DNA from: Candidatus Hydrogenedentota bacterium
Lineage (GTDB): Bacteria > Hydrogenedentota > Hydrogenedentia > Hydrogenedentales > CAITNO01
Length of the DNA: 64,000 nt
Reading direction: 5' to 3'
NCBI GenBank assembly: GCA_012730105.1
Contig: JAAYBJ010000146.1
Coordinates: 1 to 64,000, forward strand
The stretch's first letter is position 1. The number at the start of each line of letters is the position of its first letter. The notes under the pieces are model-generated. The model was not told the origin of the DNA and searched no databases. It saw only the letters and a program-made list of their open reading frames with translations. A program made the translations under genes and the position numbers. This document shows, one piece after another, positions 35,088-42,084 of this stretch.

Positions 35088-35225
35088 ATGCAGTGCGCGT
35101 TATGTAACGAATATATTGATGACAATGAGTTCGTGTTCGATGAAGCGTTTGAAATTGACGGCGAATATTGGCATGCCGAATGTTACGCCGAATATTACGG
35201 AGAAGAGCTCGAAGAAGCTGTTTAA
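35088..35225 (+). CDS. 45-residue acidic zinc-finger-like protein
   Basis: A short gene beginning ATG CAG TGC with AGGTG upstream. The product starts MQCALCNEYIDDNEF and contains WHAECYAEYY. CxxC plus HxxC is the spacing of a LIM/treble-clef-like zinc-binding pair (Cys3, Cys6, His29, Cys32). It is very acidic, ending in EEGLE-type residues (GEELEEAV). The gene has its own strong promoter and a rho-independent terminator, so it is a well-expressed single-gene unit. I do not know a function; binding of nucleic acid or a protein partner is possible. Confidence 0.75.
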   Translation: MQCALCNEYIDDNEFVFDEAFEIDGEYWHAECYAEYYGEELEEAV

Positions 35226-35263
35226 CCGTGTTTTCACTCTGAACCAATGAATCTCATTGATTG

Positions 35264-35299
35264 CCTCGACCCAATAATTCAGGTCGGGGTTTTGTTTTT
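35264..35299 (+). terminator. Rho-independent terminator of the small zinc-finger gene
   Basis: CCTCGACC (35264-35271) pairs with GGTCGGGG (35282-35289), with one wobble, over a 10-base loop, followed by TTTTGTTTTT. Confidence 0.85.
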
Positions 35300-35486
35300 G
35301 GGGGATGATGATCTTCGCCGGGGCGGGATTCTTAGGATAATTTTTGTGTAGGATCGGTTGCAGTGGAGCCAATTCTGGCGTAGGACGGTAGATTTTTCAG
35401 GGGGGTCTATGGTACCATGATCTTGTTCTGCCAAGGGGTGAAAGCGATCGAAGGAACGCCCCGCAGATGAGTTTAATCTGTTTTTC

Positions 35487-35676
35487 CGCCCTGCGATGTT
35501 CGATATGGCGAAAAAGCGCGTGGCCTTTCACAGTGAACTGGGAGTTCGATATTTGTGCAGCCTACGGCACACCTCCCTTGAGAGGGAGCCGGATGACTGT
35601 CGTGAGAACACCCCCCTATTGAGGGAAAGGTTCACCCTGCTTTTCAACAGCCAGTCGGCATGCGCGGGGTTTTTTA
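35487..35676 (+). ncRNA. ssrS: Candidate 6S RNA (SsrS)
   Basis: This gene-free stretch folds like 6S RNA and has its length, about 190 bases. The closing stem pairs CCCTGCG (35489-35495) with CGCGGGG (35663-35669) and continues ATGTT (35496-35500) with GGCAT (35657-35661). A large internal region follows; GTGAAC near 35533 can pair with GTTCAC near 35630, and CTCCCT/AGGGAG forms a perfect apical hairpin around 35570-35590. A T-run after the stem (35670-35675) would terminate it. The GATGTTCG, TTTCAC, TGAAC series in the 5' half resembles 6S sequences I know. A -10-like TAATCT is at 35474-35479. 6S binds RNA polymerase sigma-70 holoenzyme. Orientation is set by the terminator. Confidence 0.55.
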
Positions 35677-35731
35677 GTTAGGCTATGAGGGGGCTTTTGC
35701 GCAAGGGGCTGTCTGAATTGAAAAATATTCC

Positions 35732-35761
35732 AACCGCCAATGAACACGAATGGACATGAAT
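35732..35761. repeat. Dispersed intergenic repeat, copy 2
   Basis: AACCGCCAAT followed by the decamers GAACACGAAT and GGACATGAAT matches the copy at 4862-4890. The rest of the gene-free stretch 35677-35959 holds only a CCCCA/TGGGG hairpin (35863-35882); I see no gene there. Confidence 0.55.
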
Positions 35762-35959
35762 AGTTTTTGGGGTATCGCATCGTGTTCGTCCTCTCTTCCG
35801 GTCGCATCCTTTCTTCCCTTTCGACGCAATTAATATGACCTTATTGATATTGAGTGATTCCCCAGTATCTCATTTGGGGATGTGACCGTCTCTCTTGTTA
35901 TATTGATTCGTGGGCATTGGTGTTAATGCGTGGTTCTCTAGGAGGCCTTGCGCTGTTGA

Positions 35960-37975
35960 TTAATTGACGGGGGCGCAGGGTGTTTCGATCCACTTCAAGG
36001 TGAATCGGTAATGCAGGCTGCTGGACACCAGATGAATCATGTGGTCGGGAGTTTGTGTGGCGGCCAGGTATCCCCCGGGTTCTGCCCGGGTCGGAGTCGC
36101 GGTGAAGGGACCTGTATTGCCGCCTGCGGAGAATTCACCTTTTCCGGGGGTTAGCAGTTTTTGTACAGGCCATGTTTCGCCGTCATCGTACGACAGGGCG
36201 GCAAACATGCCATATCCAATGAAGGGTTTGTTTGAGGCATCGCTGAATAGAAGGCCTTTGAGGTTGTCTCCTTGAGGATCCGTGAACGACACAAACAGAA
36301 TGGGACCTTCCCGCAAACGCATCAGCACCAACCGTTGTCCGCCACCTATTGAAGGAAAGGAACTGGCGGCATAATCCCAGGTGCGCCCGAGATCTCCGGA
36401 AACGCTGCGCGGCATATGTCCGTTGATGGCATCACCGCGTCCGAACGCGAGCAGGCGGCCGTCGTTCAGTTCCACCACGCCGGCATGGATACCCGCGATG
36501 GATCCGCCCGTGGCGCCTTCCTGAAAGGTCGGCAGGGTTTTGTCTTTGCTGGCCTCTTTCCAGCTTTTTCCATCGTCCAGGCTGATGTGAATGGTGGATC
36601 CGCCATCCATGCCGGTTACAGCGTCACACGGCAGGATAAGCGCCCCTGCACGGGTCTTGAAGGCGCCCGCGATGGGCATGTTGCGCAGACCGCGTTCACC
36701 GGCTATCCAGTGATGGGCGGACCAGGTTGCCCCGTTATCCGTGCTGGTGCGGTAAAACAAGGCAAGATTCGCCCAACCGTAACTGGCGGAAATCCCTTGA
36801 AAATGGTACAGAATATTACGTTCCGCGTCCGTCCACAATGCCGTGGCGTGCATATTCCTGTCCGGCACTTTGTAGAAAAGGGCCGCATTATCCCAAGCCG
36901 CCTGTCCTTTGCGCAGACGTGCCGCCGCCACGGCCAGTTCCCTGCCTTTTTCCTCCCGTGTCGTATACCAGGTGGCGAGCAGGTCGCCGTTGGCCATAAA
37001 GGTGATATCGGGGCAGTGATTATGACGTGAGAAAAGCGGGCCTTCAGTATTTGCCGGGATACGCACAAAGGGAATGGGATCCAGAAAAAGGGCTTTGCTT
37101 TCCAAGGCGGTGGTGGACCAGTCGTAGACCTCCTGGGAAACGTTTCGCGCCCAAATTTCTGCTTTTACCGGAAGCGGTCGCGACGGGGGCACTGGGGCAA
37201 TGATAACGCGAAAGCCCGTCAGCCATAACCGGTCATCTGGCAGGGCACCAAGACGGTTGGCGCTGCGCAGATAGTGCGCCTCCACACCATGGCTACCGCC
37301 TCGGGTGACTTTGCTGATGCCGCCCTCATAACCGATAGGATCTGTTTGTTCCGTTGCCGGATAAGGCCCATACCAGTCCAGGCACCATTCTTCGACAAGC
37401 CCGTGCATGTCCATCAATCCCCAGCCATTGGGCGGCGTTTGCCCCACCTTGAGCGAAACAGGTTCTGGTTCCCAGTGGTCGGCCTGTTCTCGATGATACA
37501 CGGAGGGTAACTCATTTCCTGTTGCATATTCGGTGACCGTGCCGGCCCTGCACGCGTATTCCCATTCCGCCTCCGTGGGAAGCCGGTACGGAAGACCTTC
37601 CTTCGCTGACAACCAGTCGCAGAAGTCGGCGGCTTCGACCCACGAAATAAAGATGACCGCCTCGTCATCTTCGCGCGATAAACCCCGGTTCCCACGGAAT
37701 TTTGCATGTGCCGGGGCGAATTGTTCGTATTGCATGTTGGTTACCGGGGTGGCCGCCATAAAAAAAGGCTGTGTAATGCTCACCTCATGCAAGGGTTTCT
37801 CATCAAAATCCCCGTCTTCACTACCCATTCGGAAGGAACCTGCCTCTACCCGCACTAAAGACATGCCAAGGCTGTTAACGCGTGTTTGATGTGTTTCAGC
37901 TTCAGTCCATCCGACGCAGACAGCTACTAACATCAGCACCCGGAATCCCTGTTTCAACCAGTGCTCCTCATCCAT
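35960..37975 (-). CDS. Exported SUMF1/FGE-like domain fused to BNR sialidase-like domain
   Basis: The 671-residue protein has a signal peptide (FRVLMLVAVCVGWTEAE). Residues about 35-265 form a formylglycine-generating-enzyme-like (SUMF1) domain: GMSLVRVEAGSFRMGSEDGDF, RLPTEAEWEYACRAGT and VTRGGSHG are its hallmarks. Residues about 300-670 form a sialidase-like beta-propeller with four Asp boxes: STDNGATWS, SLDDGKSWK, SGDLGRTWD and SYDDGETWP, plus an RIP-like entry (FVRIPANTEG). The propeller probably acts on sialic acids or another sugar acid; the FGE-like part is likely binding or structural. It is 50 bases downstream of the nfnB-like gene and may be separate. Confidence 0.85.
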   Translation of the reverse strand: MDEEHWLKQGFRVLMLVAVCVGWTEAETHQTRVNSLGMSLVRVEAGSFRMGSEDGDFDEKPLHEVSITQPFFMAATPVTNMQYEQFAPAHAKFRGNRGLSREDDEAVIFISWVEAADFCDWLSAKEGLPYRLPTEAEWEYACRAGTVTEYATGNELPSVYHREQADHWEPEPVSLKVGQTPPNGWGLMDMHGLVEEWCLDWYGPYPATEQTDPIGYEGGISKVTRGGSHGVEAHYLRSANRLGALPDDRLWLTGFRVIIAPVPPSRPLPVKAEIWARNVSQEVYDWSTTALESKALFLDPIPFVRIPANTEGPLFSRHNHCPDITFMANGDLLATWYTTREEKGRELAVAAARLRKGQAAWDNAALFYKVPDRNMHATALWTDAERNILYHFQGISASYGWANLALFYRTSTDNGATWSAHHWIAGERGLRNMPIAGAFKTRAGALILPCDAVTGMDGGSTIHISLDDGKSWKEASKDKTLPTFQEGATGGSIAGIHAGVVELNDGRLLAFGRGDAINGHMPRSVSGDLGRTWDYAASSFPSIGGGQRLVLMRLREGPILFVSFTDPQGDNLKGLLFSDASNKPFIGYGMFAALSYDDGETWPVQKLLTPGKGEFSAGGNTGPFTATPTRAEPGGYLAATQTPDHMIHLVSSSLHYRFTLKWIETPCAPVN

Positions 37976-38025
37976 GTTTCATTGTCACCAGGTGAAGTTG
38001 TGCTTAGAAAGCCCAAAAGGCCTTT

Positions 38026-39489
38026 TCAGGCGGGCTTGGGAACTACAATTTCCTCCCCGTGGAGGTACTTGTTGATGGTAGCGGCGGCGGTGCGCGCCTG
38101 GCCCATGGCGCTGATGACGGTGGCGGCACCCGAAACGATGTCGCCGGCCGCGAAGACGCCTGGCACAGAGGTGGCCATGGTGGTTTCGTCTACAATAATT
38201 GTTCCCCACTTTGAGGTGGCGAGGTCCGGCATGGAACGCGGGATAAGCGGATTCGGGTTGTTGCCAATGGCAATGACCACGGTGTCCACCTCAATGACAA
38301 ACTCGGAACCTTTAACCGGAACAGGACGGCGGCGGCCGGATTCGTCCGGCTCGCCCAGCTCCATCTGAATGCATTCAATGCCAGTTACACGGTGCTTATC
38401 GTCTCCCAAAATCTGCTTGGGATTGGTCAACAACTTCATTTTCACGCCTTCCTGTTCGGCGTGATGGACTTCCTCGATACGGGCGGGCATCTGCTCTTTG
38501 GCGCGGCGGTAAACGATATGCACATCACCACCCAGGCGCAGTGCGGTCCGGGCGGAATCCATGGCGACATTACCACCGCCGACCACGGCGACCCGTTCCC
38601 GGCGGATGGGCGGCGTATCATATTTCGGGAAGAGATAGGACTTCATCAGATTGGAACGGGTCAGGTATTCATTGGCGCTATACACGCCCACGAGGTTTTC
38701 GCCCGGGATACCCAGAAATGCCGGCAATCCCGCTCCGGTGCCGATAAACACAGCATCATACCCTTCTTCCTCCAACAATTCCGGGATGGTGGCGTTGCGT
38801 CCGACTACGAAGTCCATCACGAATTCAACGCCCATTTGCTTGAGGAAATTTACTTCAGCCTTTACAATCTCCTTGGGCAGACGAAATTCCGGAATTCCGT
38901 ATACCAGCACCCCACCCGTTTCCTGGAGCGCTTCAAATACGGTTACTTCATGGCCCATACGAACAAGATCGCCCGCCGCGGTCAACCCGGCAGGGCCCGC
39001 CCCGATGATGGCGACTCTCTTACCGCTTTTCGGGGGAAGCTCGGGGGTGGCCACGGCGCCGGACGCGCGCTCATAATCCGCCACAAAGCGTTCCAGACGC
39101 CCCACAGCGACCGGTTCGCCCTTGATGCCAAGAATGCACTTGCTCTCACATTGTTCTTCCTGGGGGCATACCCGGCCGCAGATGGCGGGAAGAGCGTTTT
39201 GTTCCTTGAGATGATGGGCAGCCTCAATGAATTTGCCCTCTTGGATCAGGGCAATAAATCCCGGGATATCCACATGGACCGGACACCCATCCACGCATTT
39301 TGGTTTTTTGCAGGTCAGGCAACGGCTTGCTTCGAGCATGGCCAGTTCCGGGGTGTAACCGTAGGGCACTTCCTGAAAATTGCGCGCGCGGTCTTCCGGC
39401 GCCTGTTCAGGCATCGCCTGGCGCGGGGGACGTTCCTTTTTGGGCTTTGGTTCAGCAGCAGTATTGTCTGTATTGCTATTGTCTGGCAT
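38026..39489 (-). CDS. NfnB/GltD-like NADPH oxidoreductase subunit
   Basis: The 487-residue flavoprotein matches the homotetrameric-type small subunit of glutamate synthase and NfnB. The N-terminal domain binds two [4Fe-4S] clusters (RCLTCKKPKCVDGCPVHV at about 57-74 and ICGRVCPQEEQCESKC at about 103-118). The FAD motif IIGAGPAGLTAAGDL is at about 160-174 and the NADPH motif VVGGGNVAMDSARTAL at about 300-315. No glutamate synthase large subunit is adjacent; instead it ends a nuoE-nuoF/gltD-nuoG/nfnA operon. A partner role with the NfnA domain of the preceding gene, bifurcating electrons between NADPH, NADH and ferredoxin, is the best reading. The first 35 residues are a charged tail. Confidence 0.88.
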   Translation of the reverse strand: MPDNSNTDNTAAEPKPKKERPPRQAMPEQAPEDRARNFQEVPYGYTPELAMLEASRCLTCKKPKCVDGCPVHVDIPGFIALIQEGKFIEAAHHLKEQNALPAICGRVCPQEEQCESKCILGIKGEPVAVGRLERFVADYERASGAVATPELPPKSGKRVAIIGAGPAGLTAAGDLVRMGHEVTVFEALQETGGVLVYGIPEFRLPKEIVKAEVNFLKQMGVEFVMDFVVGRNATIPELLEEEGYDAVFIGTGAGLPAFLGIPGENLVGVYSANEYLTRSNLMKSYLFPKYDTPPIRRERVAVVGGGNVAMDSARTALRLGGDVHIVYRRAKEQMPARIEEVHHAEQEGVKMKLLTNPKQILGDDKHRVTGIECIQMELGEPDESGRRRPVPVKGSEFVIEVDTVVIAIGNNPNPLIPRSMPDLATSKWGTIIVDETTMATSVPGVFAAGDIVSGAATVISAMGQARTAAATINKYLHGEEIVVPKPA

Positions 39490-39517
39490 GATACTTTTCT
39501 TCCATTACTCGTGGTTT

Positions 39518-42034
39518 TTATGACTTGCCGCAACCGCATCCGTGGCCATGGGCGTGGTGGGCGTGTTCTACCGGTTCTGTCCTCAACAAGGATCCGATTT
39601 CCGCTTCGCTGTAGGCGTTGCGGCGGTCTTTCAATTCTTCCCAATCAATCAGGTGTGCGTCGAAGAACGGCCCGTCAACACAGGCGAACTTCGTCTTGCC
39701 GTCAATGGTGACGCGGCACGCCCCGCACATGCCGGTGCCGTCCAGCATGATGGGATTTAGTGCGGCCAATACCGGCATGTTCATCTCGGCCGTTTCCGCG
39801 GCCACGGTCTTCATCATAAAGGGACAGCCCACCGCGATGACCCGGTCAACCTTGGCGCCGGTCTTCAAGCGGCGCAGGAGCACGTCAATGGAGTGTCCCT
39901 TGACGCCGTTTGAACCGTCAATGGTTGACGCGATGAATTCATCGGCTACCGAGGCCAGTTCTTCCTGGTAGTAATGGAGGTAGTGACTGCGGGCTTCGAC
40001 AATCAAAATAACATGGTTGCCGGCGGCTTTTAGGGCCTTGGCGTTGGCGATATGTGCGCCAATGCCATAGCAGCCGCCCAGAAGCACCACGGTGCCGTAG
40101 TTGTCTATTTCCAGCGGGGTGCCCAAGGGCCCTACGATATGAGCGGCCGTATCGCCCGTCCGCATCAAGGCTAGTTTGCGGCTGCTTTGGCCTTTTTCCT
40201 GTACAATTAACGTAATGGTGCCTTCATTGGCGTCCCAATCGCATAGCGTATAGGGAACCCGTTCCGATGTGGCATCCGCCATAATAATGACAAACTGTCC
40301 GGCTTTGGCTTTCTTGGCCACCGCTGGAGCATAAAAAATAATCTCATGGTTGTTGGGCGAAATCTCTTGTTTGGAAAGAACCTGAAAAGGAATCCTTTTG
40401 TCGGTTGGAACGAACGTGGGAAGAGATGCCTCTTCTTCCGCCGCAACAGGTTCTCCGTCTGCAGGCAGGGATTTAAGCCCGCCGACCAATAAGGCAAGAT
40501 TATGCCCCCGGAACCATGCGCTCCGCTTGGCAGGGTTGGAGGCTGCGGCGGGAACGGATTCCCGTTTGCTGTAAAGCGTGGCCTCGGGAATGCCGGCTGC
40601 TTCAGCGAGGGTTGCCCGGTCGTTGCCGGGGAATCCGGAGGTATTGAGTGCGGCGGCAAGGGCGGTTATGATCTCCCCGTCCGTCCTCGCTTGGCCGGGA
40701 GGCGTTGTCAACCGATGCAACGGCCTGGCGGTATTTCTGCAGTCAAGGACGGTTCCTTCAGTTTCCGTAAAAAGAGCTGCCGGAAACACGATATCGGCTT
40801 TTTCGAGTATCGCTGAAGGATAACAATCCTGAACGACAAGAACGTCCAGGGCATCGCGTTGCGTTTCGGTGAGAAAATCACCGGTGGTCAGTACGGCCGT
40901 GACCCCGTCAGGAAGCGAGGCTTTTGCCCGGCCGTTACCATCGGGAACACTTATGATGAAATTGGGCGAGGCCATGACATCGGTCGTGAATTTTTTCAGC
41001 ACATAGCGGTCTTCAAGGGTCAGGGATGTGTCGCATACCACGGCAAAAGCGCCCCCCTTGCAGGCTGACAACTTCTCAGAGGCCCTTGTCAAGGCTTCTT
41101 CCCAGGAAACTTCACGCAGCACATCACCCACGCGGATCTGGGGTGCGCGCAGCCTTTCCGTGCCGTTCATAAAAGGCGCCGTGGCGAAACGTCCCAGTAC
41201 GCACAGCGGTTTGTCCTCGTCCACCGCCCGAACAGCTACCGCTTTTCCGTCTTCAAGGCCGACATGAAGCGCGCATCCTTCTTCGCAGAACATGCAGGTC
41301 GTTTCCGCCCAGGAATCCGGCTTGCCAAACCATTTGGCATAGCGGTCCGCCAAACTGCCGGTGGGACACACATCAACGCAGGAACCGCAGAAACGGCAGT
41401 CCGCCTCGAGAAGCGTGCGGCCGAAGGCCTCGCCGATGCGGGAGATACTGCTCCGGCCCACAAAATCAATAATGGACGTGTCGTGCTGGTGTTTGCATAC
41501 GCGCACGCACCGCCCGCAGAGAATACAAAGATTCAAATCGCGGTCGATGAAGGGATCCGAGCGTTCAAGAGGCCTGAAGTGGTAAAGAGGGGGCACCGGC
41601 AACTGGCAGAAACCCAGGTCTTCGGATAGTTTGCGGACATCGCAGACTTCCTTGTTGTTGCAGGTGTGGCAGCCGGTGGTACGGCCCACTTTTTCCGAGG
41701 ATGGGCGGAATTCTTCGCACTGCTCCCGCCGATCGCACAGCAGACAGGCGCTCGGATGCTCGAGCATCATCAGGCCAAGTATGTTCCTGCGCAGTTCACG
41801 AAGGGCCTCCGTCTCTGTGCGGACCACCATCCCCTCGGCGGCGGGTGTGGTGCAGGCGGTGGGATACCCGCGCATGCCCTCAATTTCCACCATGCACATC
41901 CGGCAGGCGCCGAAGGGCGGCAGGCTCGGATGGGTGCACAAATGGGGAATATGAATGTCGTGCCTCAATGCGCACTTGAGAACGGTTTCATTGGCTTCTG
42001 CTGAAACCCGCTGTCCATTGATTGTAAGTTCCAT
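39518..42034 (-). CDS. NuoG-like / NfnA (SudB-like FNR) fusion, 838 residues
   Basis: Domains run in this order. A [2Fe-2S] ferredoxin domain (HLCTHPSLPPFGACRMCMVE) and the NuoG His-Cys cluster segment (HPSACLLCDRREQC) come first. Two [4Fe-4S] motifs follow (CILCGRCVRVC and CRFCGSCVDVC at about 165-230). A molybdopterin-type cluster motif, CMFCEEGC, is at about 248. Next is a shortened molybdopterin-like domain of about 200 residues, probably without cofactor. From about 546 an FNR-type FAD/NAD domain like NfnA/SudB runs to GTGMCGACRV...CVDGPFFD near 770-795. The tail HAHHAHGHGCGCGKS is rich in metal ligands. ATG 42034 follows AGGACAG; a longer start is unconserved. I infer the electron-transfer hub of a bifurcating complex. 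Confidence 0.88.
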   Translation of the reverse strand: MELTINGQRVSAEANETVLKCALRHDIHIPHLCTHPSLPPFGACRMCMVEIEGMRGYPTACTTPAAEGMVVRTETEALRELRRNILGLMMLEHPSACLLCDRREQCEEFRPSSEKVGRTTGCHTCNNKEVCDVRKLSEDLGFCQLPVPPLYHFRPLERSDPFIDRDLNLCILCGRCVRVCKHQHDTSIIDFVGRSSISRIGEAFGRTLLEADCRFCGSCVDVCPTGSLADRYAKWFGKPDSWAETTCMFCEEGCALHVGLEDGKAVAVRAVDEDKPLCVLGRFATAPFMNGTERLRAPQIRVGDVLREVSWEEALTRASEKLSACKGGAFAVVCDTSLTLEDRYVLKKFTTDVMASPNFIISVPDGNGRAKASLPDGVTAVLTTGDFLTETQRDALDVLVVQDCYPSAILEKADIVFPAALFTETEGTVLDCRNTARPLHRLTTPPGQARTDGEIITALAAALNTSGFPGNDRATLAEAAGIPEATLYSKRESVPAAASNPAKRSAWFRGHNLALLVGGLKSLPADGEPVAAEEEASLPTFVPTDKRIPFQVLSKQEISPNNHEIIFYAPAVAKKAKAGQFVIIMADATSERVPYTLCDWDANEGTITLIVQEKGQSSRKLALMRTGDTAAHIVGPLGTPLEIDNYGTVVLLGGCYGIGAHIANAKALKAAGNHVILIVEARSHYLHYYQEELASVADEFIASTIDGSNGVKGHSIDVLLRRLKTGAKVDRVIAVGCPFMMKTVAAETAEMNMPVLAALNPIMLDGTGMCGACRVTIDGKTKFACVDGPFFDAHLIDWEELKDRRNAYSEAEIGSLLRTEPVEHAHHAHGHGCGCGKS

Positions 42035-42084
42035 GTAGACACTGTCCTGTTTGTTGCCGATTAAACGCGGCCCGTAAAAGGATC

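Noticed and set aside
38026-39489. Glutamate synthase small subunit acting in ammonia assimilation
   Set aside because: No large glutamate synthase subunit is adjacent and the operon partners are NADH/ferredoxin modules, so an Nfn-like role fits better.
38392-39711. A 439-codon plus-strand frame
   Set aside because: It runs antisense to the nfnB-like gene, whose motifs are unmistakable; the antisense product has no recognisable domain and only reflects GC-biased codons.
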